Below are positions 1 through 11,800 of a DNA stretch of 64,000 bases, one piece after another; positions within the stretch are counted from its first letter, which is position 1, and each line of letters begins with the position of its first letter. The position numbers were made by a program, and so were the translations under genes. Under the pieces are notes generated by a model. That model was not told where the DNA came from. It made no database searches and was given only the letters and a program-made list of their open reading frames with translations. The stretch is from Algibacter marinivivus (GTDB lineage Bacteria; Bacteroidota; Bacteroidia; Flavobacteriales; Flavobacteriaceae), in the NCBI RefSeq assembly GCF_003143755.1, contig NZ_QFRI01000005.1:1-64000 (forward strand), written 5' to 3'.

Positions 1-1
1 T

Positions 2-610
2 ATTTGTTCTGGGGAAACTTATGTGTGGGCTGCTAACGGTGCTAGTTATACAACTAATCAATCTGCACTTACTATCACTAATGATGGTTGTACTGCTGAT
101 GATGTACTGAACTTAACTGTAACACCACAATCTACATGGTATTTAGATGCAGATAATGATAATTATGCTGACTCAACTACAATGTCTTGTGATTCACCTG
201 GAGTAGGTTATACAACAACTGTGTTACCTGTTACTGATTGTGATGATAGTGATGATACTATTTACCCTGGAGCACCAGAAGTAATTAATGATGGTATTGA
301 TCAAGATTGTGATGGTTCAGATCAAACAACTTTAGATACTGAAGAATCAAGTTTTGAGAGAATATCAGTTATTCCTAACCCGTTCAAGGATAGTATTACA
401 ATTCAACTTCCTTTGAGTTTAGCTAATAGTGAGTTTAATATCAAAGTCTTTGATTTAAACGGTAGACTTGTTATTGATAGAAAATACTCAAGTATCAATA
501 GTAAAATAACTGTTGAGGATTTAGATAAATTAGAGCAAGCGCCTTATTTATTCAAAATCATTAATTCAAAATCAGGAAATGCTACTTACAAACGATTGAT
601 TAAAAATTAA
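2..610 (+). CDS. Secreted MopE-like metal-binding protein with T9SS type A sorting domain (C-terminal part)
   Basis: The open frame is already open at base 2, so the gene begins before the window and only about 202 C-terminal residues are seen. They contain one MopE-type putative metal-binding repeat: a WYLDADNDNYAD lead-in, then DCDDSDDTIYPGAPE and DGIDQDCDG. This acidic pattern is known from the copper-binding MopE family and from thrombospondin-3-like calcium repeats. About 80 residues of a type A T9SS sorting domain follow, starting near ERISVIPNPFKDS and ending in YLFKIINSKSGNATYKRLIKN. The protein is therefore probably exported to the periplasm, moved through the outer membrane by the type IX system and attached to or released from the surface. 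The metal ligand is inferred, not shown. An intrinsic terminator follows directly, so it is transcribed separately from the next gene. Confidence 0.85.
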   Translation: MCSGETYVWAANGASYTTNQSALTITNDGCTADDVLNLTVTPQSTWYLDADNDNYADSTTMSCDSPGVGYTTTVLPVTDCDDSDDTIYPGAPEVINDGIDQDCDGSDQTTLDTEESSFERISVIPNPFKDSITIQLPLSLANSEFNIKVFDLNGRLVIDRKYSSINSKITVEDLDKLEQAPYLFKIINSKSGNATYKRLIKN

Positions 611-628
611 TCAAACCAAAAAATAATT

Positions 629-661
629 AAAAAGGGTTGAATCTATTTTCAACCCTTTTTC
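629..661 (+). terminator. Intrinsic terminator of the first gene
   Basis: GGGTTGA (634-640) pairs with TCAACCC (649-655) across a 8-base loop and is followed by a run of T. Flanking A and T tracts extend the stem. It lies 24 bases after the stop codon. Confidence 0.85.
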
Positions 662-744
662 TATTAAATATAGAAAAAATACTACAAAAATTTAAATATT
701 TAATATTCTAAATATCAAATAGTTACATATTAAATATGCATTTC

Positions 745-779
745 ATCGATTATTTTTGTATTTCATGGAGTTATATTTT
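745..779 (+). promoter_or_regulatory. Candidate promoter of the giant secreted protein (shared ATCGAT box)
   Basis: An ATCGAT hexamer in a CATTTNATCGAT context lies at 745-750 and a TATATTTT box at 772-779. The same ATCGAT hexamer followed by a TATATT box occurs before the next two paralogous genes (8714-8745 and 12087-12117). A second possible -7 box of the usual Bacteroidota form, TATTTTTG, is at 751-758. Which one is used cannot be settled here. Confidence 0.45.
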
Positions 780-798
780 ACATTTGAGGCTTAAATAA

Positions 799-813
799 TT
801 AGTCCCAAACTAA
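799..813 (+). promoter_or_regulatory. 5'-UTR mini-hairpin shared by three paralogues, copy 1
   Basis: TTAGT-CCCAA-ACTAA forms a five-pair stem 13 bases before the start codon at 827. Equivalent hairpins with a CCCCAAA loop precede the genes at 8804 and 12164, which suggests a conserved leader signal acting on translation or RNA stability. Confidence 0.5.
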
Positions 814-826
814 AATTTAACCTCTT

Positions 827-3800
827 ATGAAAAAAATTACTTTTTTATTAAGGTCTAGTATACTTGTAGTAGGTATTCTATTTTCCTCTCATGCGTTTTC
901 GCAATCAACAATTTATTCTGAAAGCTTTACTTCTGGCACAGGTGGATGGACAGTAAGTTCAACTGGTTCAGGTACTGGTGCTTGGATTAATGGTACAAAT
1001 GCTGCACATTCCGGTGGAGCAACTGGAAACTACTTCTATTCAAATAGGTACACCACTAATTATAATAGTAATACTTATATCATTGTTACAAGTCCAACAA
1101 TTAGTACTGTAGGCTATACCAATATTACTTTTGATTTTGATGCATGGTATAATACAGAAGCTAACTGGGATGGCATGCAAGTTGAATATTCCCTAAATAA
1201 TGGAGCCACATGGGCAGATTTAGGTGTTGTTGGAGGTAACTGGTATAATGACAACGATGTTGACGGAATTAATAACAACGCTGATGGCTGGTCTGGTGAT
1301 AGTTTTGGATGGATTAATAGAAATATGGATTTAAGTGCTTTTAACGCTGGTTTTAACGGAAACGCTCAAGTACGATTTAGGTTTATATTTGGGTCTGATG
1401 GATCTGTAACAGATATTGGTGTCGCATTTGATGAAATACTAATTCAAGGTATTTCTCCGCAACCAGAAATAAACATACAAGGTAATGCAACAAACATCGT
1501 AGATGGCGATACTACTCCATCTGGAATAGACGATACAGATTTTGGAAATGTAGATGTTACAGCTGGAACTAATGCCAATACATTCACAATACAAAATACT
1601 GGAGGCGCCAATTTAAATCTAACAGGAGGTTCCCCTTATGTAAGTATAACTGGGGCACATGCAGGGGATTTCACATTAACTGCTAACCCATCTACACCAA
1701 TTACAGCAAGTGGAAGTACAACATTTACAATTACATTCAATCCTAGCGCAGCGGGTTTAAGAACTGCTACTGTTAGTATTGCCAATGATGATAGCGATGA
1801 AAACCCTTATAACTTTGACATCCAAGGTTCTGGTATTTCTGCTATATATTTTGAAGATTTCACTTCTGGTCCTGGAGGCTGGACTCCTACATCAACAGGT
1901 GCTGGAACTGGTGCTTGGGTTAATGGAACAAATGCTGCACATACAGCTGGAGCAACTGGCAACTATTTTTACACACAAGTATATACCACTAATTACAATA
2001 ACAATACATTTATTACTGTAACTAGTCCAACAATTAGTACTGTAGGATATACTAATATTACTTTTGATTTTAGTGCTTGGTACAATACTGAAGCTGCTTG
2101 GGATGGCATGCAAGTTGAATATTCTCTAAATAATGGAACAACTTGGGCAGACTTAGGCGTAGTTGGAGGTAATTGGTATAATGATGCTGATGTTGATGGA
2201 ATTAACAATAATGCTGTTGGTTGGTCTGGTGATAGTTCTGGCTGGATTAATAGAAATATGGATTTAAGTGCTTTTAATGCTGGTTTTGATGGAAACGCAC
2301 AAGTACAATTTAGATTTATATTCGGTTCGGATGGATCTGCAACTGATGTTGGAGCTGCATTTGATGAAATTTTAATTCAAGGAATTGCATCTGTTCCTTT
2401 TCCAGAAATAAACATTACTGGTAATGGTAATAACATTATAGATGGAGACACAACACCTGCAGTTGCTGATGATACAGACTTTGGAAATGCAGACATTGCT
2501 GTCGGTACAGTTGTAAATACTTTTACAATTGAAAACACTGGTACTGGTACTTTAAGTTTAACTGGGGCATCACCTTACGTAGTTGTTTCAGGAACACATG
2601 CCGCTGATTTTACTGTAACCGCTAATCCTTCAAATTCTATTGCTGCTAGTGGATCTACAACTTTTGATATTACATTTAATCCAAGTGCAGTAGGCTTAAG
2701 AACCGCTACTTTAACTATAGCTAATGATGATAGTGATGAGGATCCTTATAACTTTAATATTCAAGGTACAGGAACAACTCATGAAATCAACATACTTGGT
2801 AATGCAACTACTATAGTTGATGGTGACGTTACTCCTGCTGCTGCAGATGACACAGACTTTGGTAGTGTATTAGTTGCAGGAAATGTTATAAATACATTTA
2901 CTATTGAAAATACAGGTACTGGTACTCTTAACTTAACTGGAGCATCTCCTTATGTAACTATTACCGGAACTCATGCAGCAGATTTTTCTGTAACTGCCAT
3001 TCCAGGTAATTCTATTACTGGTGGAGGTAATACAACTTTCGATATAACTTTTACTCCTAGTGCTATTGGTTTAAGAACAGCTACTTTAACTATTGCTAAC
3101 AATGATAGTGATGAAAACCCGTATAACTTTAACATACAAGGATCTGGAGCTACTCCAGAGATAAATATTCAAGGCAACTCAACTACAATTTTAAATGGAG
3201 ATATTACTCCATCAACAGCTGATGATACTGACTTTGGTAGTACGGATATTGCAGCAGGAACAATTGTAAATACATTTACCGTTCAAAATGTTGGTGCAGG
3301 TACAATAAATTTAACCGGAGCATCTCCTTATGTAACTATATCTGGAGCTCATGCAGCAGATTTCTCTGTAACAGCTATTCCTGGTAATTCTATTGCTGGA
3401 GGTGGTAGCACAACTTTCAATATTACTTTTAACCCAAGTGCGCTTGGATTAAGAACTGCTAGTTTATCTATAGCTAATGATGATAGTGATGAGAACCCAT
3501 ATACCTTTAATATACAAGGTACAGGTATTGTTGGTAGTCCTGAAATAGATATTGAGGGTAACGCCACTATTATTGCTGATGGAGACACAACACCAGCTAC
3601 AACTGATGACACCGATTTTGGTAATGTAAATACACTAGCATCTGCTACAAATACTTTTACAATAAATAATACAGGAATAACAACCTTAAATTTAATTGGT
3701 GTTTCTCCTTATGTCATTATTTCTGGAACACATGCAGCAGATTTCTCTGTAACTGCTATTCCTTCTAATACAATTACTGCAGGTAGTAGCACAACATTTA

Positions 3801-6800
3801 ATATTACATTTAATCCTAGTGCAGCTGGATTAAGAACTGCAACTATTAGCATTGCAAATGATGATAGTGATGAAAATCCATACAATTTTGATATTCAAGG
3901 TACCGGTGTTGTAGCCGCATTACCTTTACCAGAACACACTATTTACTACGAAAACTTTGATGAAAATAATGGTGGATGGACAGCTTCTACAGGGTCTTCA
4001 ACTAATTGGGCCTATGGAACTGGATTAACTACAGTATCAGAAATAGGAGAAGGAAGCTACTGGTATACAAATAGCTATAATGATTATTCAAATAACGCAT
4101 ATACTACAATTGAAAGCCCTATTATTTCTACTTCAGGATACTACAACATGTTATTTAGTGCCGATGTACGCTTTAATATGGAAGCAGATGACGATGATGG
4201 TATGATTGTAGAATACAGAAAAAGAACATTAGGAATTTGGTCTTCATGGACAATTCTTGGTGCATCAGGTAGTGGTACATATTGGTATGATGGTGCTGGT
4301 ATTGTTGATGCAATATCTGCAGGTTCTGATGGATGGACTGGAGATACCACAACGACACAGGCTATAGCTAACTATTTTCAAACTGCAAGTATAACTTTAC
4401 CTGCTACTCTGGATGATTCAGCTGAAATACAAGTACGATTTGTTTTTGCATCAGATGGAGATGGAACTAATGATGATGGTGCAGCAGTAGATAACATTTT
4501 AATCTACGCCGACCCTATAGTAGCATTTTCTGATCCAATTGTAGGACCTGGGTCTATGAATTCAGATTTAAAACTATGGCTAAAGGCTACTTCTCAATGG
4601 GGTACATCAACTGACGGGGCTGATATCAATACTTGGTCAGACAGTGCTTTAGATAATGATGCTGATGGATTAACTGCCAATAGTCCTTCATTTAGAGATA
4701 ATTCTACCGACAATATAAATTATAACCCTGTTATTGAATTTGACAGGTCGAACACCGAATACATGAGAGGTAAAGGTGGTTATAATGCTCAAGATTACTT
4801 TGTTGTTATAAAGTCTAATAATACTATTGATTATTTAGGTACAAATAGACAAGTTCCTTTAGCTGGTAGAGTTTCAGAAGAGTCTGCACAAGTAGATGGA
4901 ACAGGTTTAGGCTTATGTAACATTTCTGCAAGATTTGCAAATGAAGTTGTTGCACACATGTCTAGTTCAGTACCAACAAATACACCTACTGTAAAAGGAT
5001 GGGGAAGAGCATTTACAAGTACAACAGAAAGTTATACTGATGAAGTTATTATTTATAATGTAAAATCGAACGCTACTCATACTGGTACCGAAATTTATAA
5101 AAACGGTAAAAGAATAGATAATACAACAGCACAAACACAAGGAACTCCTGTAGATTTAAATTTCTACGAGTTTTTAAATCAACAATATTATTTAGGAGTA
5201 GGAAGGTTTTCATTAAACGGAAATGTTGATGCTTATGTTGATGGAAAAATTACTGAGGTTATTAGTTATAAATCAGACAATTCAACCTTAGGGCAACAAA
5301 AAATTCAATCTTATTTAGCTTTAAAAAATGGTGTTACGTTACACGCAAGTGGTAGTGCAACAACAGATAGATTAAATGATGTAGATTATATAGATACTCA
5401 AGGTAATGTAATATGGGATACATCTGCTAATAGCGGGTATAATTATGATATAGCAGGTATTGGTAGAGATGATGATACAGAATTATTACAAACACAATCG
5501 GCTAGTGAAAATAAATTTAGTGATGGATCTGGACCAACTAGTGGATTTCTTACAATAGGTCTTACTGATATTTATGACACTAATAAAGCTAATATAGATG
5601 GAAACGCAACAACATTTAATGATAGAGAATATTTAGTGTGGGGTAATAATGGTATTGACATAAACCTTGCAGCAACTACTATAAGTGTTGATATGAGTTC
5701 TGGAATTTCTGGCTTAACTACACCTGTTACATTTACAGCAATGCAACGTATATGGAAAGTAGTTGAAACTGGAGGTGATATTCCTTCTTGTAAAGTTAGA
5801 ATACCTCAAAGTGCTATTAGAAATATTACACCTCCTGGTAATTACTACATGTTTATATCTGATAATGGTATTTTTGATCCTACAGCAGACTATAGAGTAA
5901 TGACTCCAGATGGAAGTGGAAACTTAGAAACAGATTATAACTTCAATAGTACAAAATACATAACATTTGGTTATGCGCCACAAATTATTAGAGAACGCTC
6001 TGTTTATTTTGATGGAACTGTTGACTATATTGATATAGAAAACAACCTAGATTTAAACACAAGTGCTTTTACTATTTCTGCTTGGGTTAAAAGAGACGCA
6101 GGTACCACAAATGCTTCTATATTTTCAAAAAGAGATGCTGCATTTACCGAGGGTTATGATTTCAGAATAAACGGTTCTGGAAGATTAGAAATGTCTTGGA
6201 ATGGTGGTGCAGTAACTCTAACATCTTCAGTAGCTATACCTGAAAATGAATGGCATCAAACTGCCGTTATATATTCTGGTGGTACAGCAACTTTATATAT
6301 TGATGGTGTAGCAGATACTTCTGCATCTTCATTGGCTGCACCAGTAGCAACATCAAGAAAAGCATTAATTGCAGCTGCGGATGGTTACGACCCTAATACT
6401 ACTGCTTATTTTGCTGGAAATATTGATGAAGTAAGGGTATGGAATATTGCCCTAACTCCATCTCAATTAAGGTATATTATGAATCAAGAATTATCTGAAA
6501 TTACACATTTCCCAGATCCAGATAATAATATTATAGCACAAATACGAGGAAGTGTTATACCAACAACCATAACTAATAATGAAATAAGTGCCATTCCATG
6601 GAGTAATTTAGAAGCCTATTATCCAATGTCTGTTTACACTTATACTAACACAGATGATATGTCTGGAAATGGTAATCAAGGTGCTTTAAGAAATTTAAAT
6701 ACAGTAGATTATCAAACAGCTCCTCTGCCTTACCAAACTCAAGGTGCAGGTTCGTGGGATGCTGATGCTACTTGGTTAAATAATACAGTACAAACCTTAC

Positions 6801-8620
6801 CAAACTCATTATCAATAATTGATGGTACAACACCCATTGATTGGAACATTGTTGAAATAAATCATGATACTTATTTAGGTGCTTCATCTACAGCTGTTAG
6901 AACTAGAGACTCTTCTGTTCAAGGATTAATTATTAATAGTGGTGATTTACAAGTTAATGGTAGTACTGCATTAAATACAGGTATTGGTTTAACGGTTACG
7001 CATTATTTAAAAATTGATGGCACTCTTGATTTAGAAGGAGAATCGCAATTAGTACAAACAAACCAAAGTGATTTTGACACTAGTAGTTCTGGAACTTTAG
7101 AAAGAGACCAACAAGGATACTCAAACACTTACTTATACAATTATTGGTGTTCTCCTGTTGCTCCTACTAGTAATGCTAACCATACAGTTGCTAATGTAAT
7201 AAGCAATGTTGGTTTCCTAACATCTGGTTATGACGGAACAGCTTCACCAGTTCAAAATGCTGATTATTGGATATGGAAATATTCTGATAGAGCTAATGAT
7301 CAATATTCGCAATGGCAACATGTTAGAAGCACAGGATCTTTATCTGTTGGAGAAGGATTTACAATGAAAGGACCTGGTACTTTAACATCAAATCAAAATT
7401 ATATCATGCAAGGGCAACCAAATAATGGAGACTTTAGTCTATCAATTACTGTAGATAATGAGTATTTAGTTGGTAACCCATACCCTTCAGCTTTAGATGC
7501 AAATCAATTTATCTTAGATAATATAAGTGCTGCAGATGGAGGAAATAATGCTAATAATGTAATTAATGGGGCATTATATTTCTGGGATCACTTCTCAATA
7601 AATAGTCATGTATTAAGTGATTATCAAGGTGGTTATGCTGTATATACACTATTAGGTGGAACAGTAGCAATTTCTACTGATGCAAGGATTAATGCAACTT
7701 ACATATCTGGTACTAAACAACCAGAAAGATATATAGCTGTTGGACAAGGATTCTTTGTCTCTGCAGTTGATGATGGTGGTGTAGCTGGTTTAGCTCAACC
7801 AATTATTGGAGGAAATATTTTATTTAGAAATAGTCAAAGAGCTTTTCAAAAGGAAATAGTTACGGGTAGTAATACAGGTTCTGTTTTCCATAAATCTGGT
7901 AAAAAACAGAATACTGTAGCTTCAAGAAATGATGCTGATACTAGAGAAAAAATAAGATTAATGTTTGATTCTCCAGATGGGTACCATCGTCAATTATTAG
8001 TAGGTGTGGATGAAAACGCATCTGATGATTTTGATTTAGGTTATGAAGCAACACTCATTGAAAGTAATAAAGAGGATATGTATTGGAATTTGCAAGATGC
8101 GAAACTAATCATTCAAGCTTTTGAGGATTTTAATGCAGATAGAAAAATTCCTTTTAGTATGAAAATTGCAAAAGAAGGATTAGCTTTAGTAGGCATTGAT
8201 AATTTAGAAAACATTGATGCAAACAAAAATATTTATTTGCATGATAACGAGCTTAACATATATCATAACTTGAGAGACAGTAAATATAGTGTAGTATTGA
8301 CTCCTGGAGAGTATACTGACCGATTTGAAATTACTTTTTCAAACAATGCTTCTTTAAGCACTGAAAATCAAGAGGATTTAGATTTACAAGTTTACTTTTC
8401 AAATGAAAAAGAAAGCATTATTGTAAACAATCCTAAATTGATAAATATACAGACTATAGAACTACATAATATTTTAAGCCAATCGGTTTTCAATTTAAAT
8501 GATGGTATCAATAACGAAAGTTACCTTGAATTTAAAACGAATAAAATGAATTCAGGTGTATACATAATTACACTAAAAACTGAAAATAGTACTATTTCGA
8601 AAAAAGTACTAATAGATTAA
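827..8620 (+). CDS. Giant (2597 aa) secreted multidomain protein, T9SS type A cargo
   Basis: A Sec signal peptide ([11 protein letters not shown]... to AFSQ, residues 1-26) is followed by a repetitive exoprotein. Residues about 29-210 and 339-522 are two very similar jelly-roll (MAM/choice-of-anchor-like) domains, and a third, diverged copy is at about 1039-1228. Five immunoglobulin-like choice-of-anchor D/HYDIN-type repeats of about 122 residues (each beginning PEINIQGN-like and containing DDTDFG, TFTIxNTG and TFxITFNPSA) lie at about 213-337 and 525-1027. A LWLKA...TWSD domain of the kind common in Bacteroidota exoproteins (DUF8202-like) covers about 1245-1722, and a LamG domain about 1725-1882. 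A module shared with the next two genes ([33 protein letters not shown] motifs) is at about 2099-2342. The last 80 residues are a T9SS type A tail ending KKVLID. Expected location is the cell surface or medium; adhesion or glycan binding is an inference from LamG and jelly-roll content. No catalytic motif was seen. Confidence 0.9.
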   Translation: MKKITFLLRSSILVVGILFSSHAFSQSTIYSESFTSGTGGWTVSSTGSGTGAWINGTNAAHSGGATGNYFYSNRYTTNYNSNTYIIVTSPTISTVGYTNITFDFDAWYNTEANWDGMQVEYSLNNGATWADLGVVGGNWYNDNDVDGINNNADGWSGDSFGWINRNMDLSAFNAGFNGNAQVRFRFIFGSDGSVTDIGVAFDEILIQGISPQPEINIQGNATNIVDGDTTPSGIDDTDFGNVDVTAGTNANTFTIQNTGGANLNLTGGSPYVSITGAHAGDFTLTANPSTPITASGSTTFTITFNPSAAGLRTATVSIANDDSDENPYNFDIQGSGISAIYFEDFTSGPGGWTPTSTGAGTGAWVNGTNAAHTAGATGNYFYTQVYTTNYNNNTFITVTSPTISTVGYTNITFDFSAWYNTEAAWDGMQVEYSLNNGTTWADLGVVGGNWYNDADVDGINNNAVGWSGDSSGWINRNMDLSAFNAGFDGNAQVQFRFIFGSDGSATDVGAAFDEILIQGIASVPFPEINITGNGNNIIDGDTTPAVADDTDFGNADIAVGTVVNTFTIENTGTGTLSLTGASPYVVVSGTHAADFTVTANPSNSIAASGSTTFDITFNPSAVGLRTATLTIANDDSDEDPYNFNIQGTGTTHEINILGNATTIVDGDVTPAAADDTDFGSVLVAGNVINTFTIENTGTGTLNLTGASPYVTITGTHAADFSVTAIPGNSITGGGNTTFDITFTPSAIGLRTATLTIANNDSDENPYNFNIQGSGATPEINIQGNSTTILNGDITPSTADDTDFGSTDIAAGTIVNTFTVQNVGAGTINLTGASPYVTISGAHAADFSVTAIPGNSIAGGGSTTFNITFNPSALGLRTASLSIANDDSDENPYTFNIQGTGIVGSPEIDIEGNATIIADGDTTPATTDDTDFGNVNTLASATNTFTINNTGITTLNLIGVSPYVIISGTHAADFSVTAIPSNTITAGSSTTFNITFNPSAAGLRTATISIANDDSDENPYNFDIQGTGVVAALPLPEHTIYYENFDENNGGWTASTGSSTNWAYGTGLTTVSEIGEGSYWYTNSYNDYSNNAYTTIESPIISTSGYYNMLFSADVRFNMEADDDDGMIVEYRKRTLGIWSSWTILGASGSGTYWYDGAGIVDAISAGSDGWTGDTTTTQAIANYFQTASITLPATLDDSAEIQVRFVFASDGDGTNDDGAAVDNILIYADPIVAFSDPIVGPGSMNSDLKLWLKATSQWGTSTDGADINTWSDSALDNDADGLTANSPSFRDNSTDNINYNPVIEFDRSNTEYMRGKGGYNAQDYFVVIKSNNTIDYLGTNRQVPLAGRVSEESAQVDGTGLGLCNISARFANEVVAHMSSSVPTNTPTVKGWGRAFTSTTESYTDEVIIYNVKSNATHTGTEIYKNGKRIDNTTAQTQGTPVDLNFYEFLNQQYYLGVGRFSLNGNVDAYVDGKITEVISYKSDNSTLGQQKIQSYLALKNGVTLHASGSATTDRLNDVDYIDTQGNVIWDTSANSGYNYDIAGIGRDDDTELLQTQSASENKFSDGSGPTSGFLTIGLTDIYDTNKANIDGNATTFNDREYLVWGNNGIDINLAATTISVDMSSGISGLTTPVTFTAMQRIWKVVETGGDIPSCKVRIPQSAIRNITPPGNYYMFISDNGIFDPTADYRVMTPDGSGNLETDYNFNSTKYITFGYAPQIIRERSVYFDGTVDYIDIENNLDLNTSAFTISAWVKRDAGTTNASIFSKRDAAFTEGYDFRINGSGRLEMSWNGGAVTLTSSVAIPENEWHQTAVIYSGGTATLYIDGVADTSASSLAAPVATSRKALIAAADGYDPNTTAYFAGNIDEVRVWNIALTPSQLRYIMNQELSEITHFPDPDNNIIAQIRGSVIPTTITNNEISAIPWSNLEAYYPMSVYTYTNTDDMSGNGNQGALRNLNTVDYQTAPLPYQTQGAGSWDADATWLNNTVQTLPNSLSIIDGTTPIDWNIVEINHDTYLGASSTAVRTRDSSVQGLIINSGDLQVNGSTALNTGIGLTVTHYLKIDGTLDLEGESQLVQTNQSDFDTSSSGTLERDQQGYSNTYLYNYWCSPVAPTSNANHTVANVISNVGFLTSGYDGTASPVQNADYWIWKYSDRANDQYSQWQHVRSTGSLSVGEGFTMKGPGTLTSNQNYIMQGQPNNGDFSLSITVDNEYLVGNPYPSALDANQFILDNISAADGGNNANNVINGALYFWDHFSINSHVLSDYQGGYAVYTLLGGTVAISTDARINATYISGTKQPERYIAVGQGFFVSAVDDGGVAGLAQPIIGGNILFRNSQRAFQKEIVTGSNTGSVFHKSGKKQNTVASRNDADTREKIRLMFDSPDGYHRQLLVGVDENASDDFDLGYEATLIESNKEDMYWNLQDAKLIIQAFEDFNADRKIPFSMKIAKEGLALVGIDNLENIDANKNIYLHDNELNIYHNLRDSKYSVVLTPGEYTDRFEITFSNNASLSTENQEDLDLQVYFSNEKESIIVNNPKLINIQTIELHNILSQSVFNLNDGINNESYLEFKTNKMNSGVYIITLKTENSTISKKVLID
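911..1455 (+). repeat. Jelly-roll domain coding repeat, copy 1
   Basis: This codes for the first of two closely similar domains (copy 2 at 1841-2390). Both contain [11 protein letters not shown]-like, [16 protein letters not shown] and WYNTEA...[13 protein letters not shown] segments. The near identity at protein level points to an intragenic duplication. Confidence 0.8.
1841..2390 (+). repeat. Jelly-roll domain coding repeat, copy 2
   Basis: Second copy of the domain at 911-1455, with the same [15 protein letters not shown] and [15 protein letters not shown] segments. A more diverged third copy lies at about 3941-4510. Confidence 0.8.
2401..3906 (+). repeat. Array of four choice-of-anchor D repeats (a fifth copy at 1462-1836)
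   Basis: Four tandem units of roughly 370 bases each begin near 2401, 2782, 3157 and 3538. Each encodes PEIxIxGN, DGDxTPA, DDTDFG, NTFTIx[11 protein letters not shown], HAADFxVTA, TFxITFNPSA, [16 protein letters not shown] and PYNFxIQGTG. The stand-alone copy at 1462-1836 separates the first two jelly-roll domains. Such arrays usually act as rigid spacers on the surface. Confidence 0.85.
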
Positions 8621-8635
8621 TAAAAAAGCTTACAG

Positions 8636-8683
8636 TTTTCATACAAAAGCCCTAAACAAATGTTTAGGGCTTTTGTATGAAAA
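8636..8683 (+). terminator. Very long perfect-stem terminator
   Basis: A 23-base arm at 8636-8658 is the exact reverse complement of 8661-8683, leaving only AA between the arms. The core is AAGCCCTAAACA / TGTTTAGGGCTT with flanking A and T tracts. It lies 16 bases after the stop codon of the giant gene, and T-rich tracts on both strands would allow bidirectional termination. Confidence 0.85.
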
Positions 8684-8713
8684 TAACACTTAATCTGGTT
8701 TTTTAAACATTTT

Positions 8714-8745
8714 ATCGATGTTTTTAATAAAAAACACTATATTAG
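8714..8745 (+). promoter_or_regulatory. Candidate promoter, shared ATCGAT box, copy 2
   Basis: ATCGAT at 8714-8719 is followed after 18 bases by TATATTAG at 8738-8745. The paralogue at 12164 has ATCGAT, 17 bases, then TATATTAG. The usual TTG/TTTG -33 box is missing at the expected spacing and ATCGAT lies there instead, so an alternative sigma factor or an activator is possible. Confidence 0.5.
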
Positions 8746-8778
8746 CTATCTAAATATAAATATTTCATAAATCAGATA

Positions 8779-8795
8779 TTTAGCCCCAAACTAAA
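8779..8795 (+). promoter_or_regulatory. 5'-UTR mini-hairpin shared by three paralogues, copy 2
   Basis: TTTAG-CCCCAAA-CTAAA, a five-pair stem ending 8 bases before the start codon at 8804. The loop is the same as in copy 3 at 12135-12153. Confidence 0.5.
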
Positions 8796-8803
8796 CACCA
8801 CTT

Positions 8804-11800
8804 ATGAAGAATTTTGCTATTACTATAATTATAGTATGCTCTCTCTGTTTTAGTAGCCTAAAAACCTACGCTCAACTGCACACTACTCCAGTATGCGGAC
8901 AAAATTTTGATTTAAATTGGACTACAAGTAGAGTTAGTGAGGATCAATACTGGCAACCAGGAACACTCTCAAACACCTATATGAATGTCGATAATTCAGG
9001 AATTGATATTACTATTGAATTTACAGGCGAAACAAGTAGCCTTGGTTATTGGTCTGGACAAACACCAAAAGTAGGAACACAATCTAGTTACTTATACAAA
9101 GGCATTGATTTATTAACTAATGGTTTTTCAGAAGAAGGCATTACTTGTACTATTACTTTTAGTAAACCCATTTATGCATTATCATTTGATATTCATCATG
9201 TAAATGTAACCAACTCCAAAGGAGATAAATATACATTTACAGGTAAAGACAAAAATGGAAACACCATTTATCCAGAATTTACAAATTCAACTTCTCCTAC
9301 TTATACTTCAAATAATAATACAGGAATTGTTAATGCCGTGGCTAATTTAACCTCTGGCACAAACTCAATAGTTGGTGTAAATTATGTTGATGACAATCAT
9401 ATAAAAAGTATTTCCTTTTTATGGGGAAATTGTGATACATGTACAGCTAACGAACTTCATGCTACAGGTATTGGTAATATCAGTTTTTGTACACCACAAA
9501 CTTTAGATTTTGATGGTGTTGACGATTTTATAAGTCGAGATACTTTCCTTGGTGGTAAAACTGAAGTAACAATGATGTCTTGGGTTAAACTAGATGAAAA
9601 TTTTGATGGTGGCGATATTATTGGACAACGCAATTTTAGAATGTATGTAGATTCATATAAACGCTTATATGCATTTTTAAAAACTAACAATGGTACTGAG
9701 ATTAACTCTCCTGATTTGTCAGATATAATTTTAAAAGATAACCTTTGGTATCACTTAGCTCTTAGCTTTGATAGTAATACAGGAACTTTAAATCTATATT
9801 CAAACGGAAATAGTATTTGGAATTATTCTGATAATGCATTGATTGGTTCCTCTATTATTGATACTGACGAATGGAATTCAAATTATGATTTTGAAATTGG
9901 TAGAAACACAGAATTTAAAAACAATTATTTTGAAGGTTCGATTTATGAATGCAAAGTATTTAATAAAGCTTTAAGTTTAAATCAATTACACCAGCAAATA
10001 AACCAAGAAATTGAAAATTATAATGGTAAAGTAAAAGGAACAATAGTACCAAAAGACATTGAGGACCTGTTATGGAGTGATTTAATTCTATATTACAAAA
10101 TGAAAAATGTTGATACTGGTTTTGTTCCAGACTTATCTGATGCTAATGCACATGGTAAGTTGCATAATATGTCCATATTCCAAGAAAATCAAGATTTTAC
10201 TGCACCTCTACCCTATGTATCTACCACTACATGTAATGGAAGTATAACCAATTCTGATAATTGGCTTTATGGTAATGTTTGGGATATTAGTAGTAAAATT
10301 CCAGATTACTCAATTATACAGGTAAAAGGTAACCTAGAAGTCTCTGATGATTTAAATATTTCTGGTCTTATAATAGATAATGGTGCTACGCTTAAAGTAA
10401 ATCAAAATTCTGCATTATATAATTCATGGTACTTAAAACTAGATGGTACATTAGATTTAGATGATGACTCACAATTAATTCAAACAGAAAAAAGCACATT
10501 AGATGATAACAGTTCTGGAATTTTAGAAAAAGATTTAAAAGGAACAGCTGATAAATTCACCTATAATTATTGGTCATCTCCAGTCAGTAAAATAAGTAAT
10601 TCAACTTCCAATAACAACTATACAGTAAAAGATATATTTACTAACGTAAATTTTTTACCAACCGGTCATGATGGTGTTTCAGTTCCTTTATCAATTGCTG
10701 ATTATTGGATATGGAAATTCACTAATAACTTAAGTGATGATTATTCATCATGGCAACATGTTAGAAGTTCAGGAGAAATTATAGTTGGTGAAGGTTTTAC
10801 AATGAAAGGTCCTGGAACTGGTACTATTCATGATGAACAAAATTACACACTTCAAGGAAAACCAAATAATGGTGATATTAATTTAAGAGTATTTGCTGGT
10901 AATGACTACTTAATAGGTAATCCATACCCTTCTGCAATTGATGCCATTAAATTTATTGAAGATAATAAATCGACAAATTCTGAAACAGGAGGAGCCACAA
11001 ATGGTACACTTTACTTCTGGAAACATTGGGGTGGTGGCTCTCATATAGCCAGTGAATACCAAGGAGGTTATGCCACTTATTCACTGTCTGGCGGAGTTCC
11101 TGCTGCATCAAATAGTTTAAGTAATGATGCTATGTCTACTGGAGGAACTGCTGATGATGTCCCAAGTAGATATATTCCAACTGGGCAAGGGTTTTATACT
11201 ACTGCAGAAACCAACGGAATTATTAATTTTAACAATGCACAACGCGTATTCCATATTGAAGAGAATACAGATACAGCTTATCTTAAAGGAGACAAAACAA
11301 ACAACAACGCATCCAAAGGTAATGACCCTAGAATGAAATTAAGAATAGGATTTAATTCTGTGAATACATTACAGAGACAACTACTAATTACTGTAGATGA
11401 AAATGCATCACTAGGTTATGATTGGGGATACGACTCAAAATATATAGATACTCAAATTGATGATATGTATTGGCTAATTAATAATCAAAAATTTATCATT
11501 CAAGGTATTAATAAAATTGACGAAGAAACTGTTATACCTCTTGGAATACATACAAAAACTGATGGTTTTAATAGTATAAAAATTGACGAATTAGAAAATA
11601 CACCAGATGGTTTTAACATCTATCTACATGATAAAGAGTTAAACATATATAAAAACTTAACTCAAGATAAATACGAAGTATATCTTGTTGCTGGTCATTA
11701 TATAGATCGTTTTGAAATTGTTTTTTCCAACAGCAATATGACTTTGGATACAGAGGAAAATGAAAACAAACAAATTGAAGTTTATTTTTCTAATGAAAAG

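Noticed and set aside
1892-2208. Antisense open frames over the giant secreted-protein gene
   Set aside because: They arise from the Gly/Thr/Asn-rich codon pattern of the repeats and change with each repeat; no independent coding signal.
2401-3906. Regularly repeated DNA as a CRISPR array
   Set aside because: The repeats are about 370 bases long, in frame and code for immunoglobulin-like domains; there are no short repeats with unique spacers and no cas genes.
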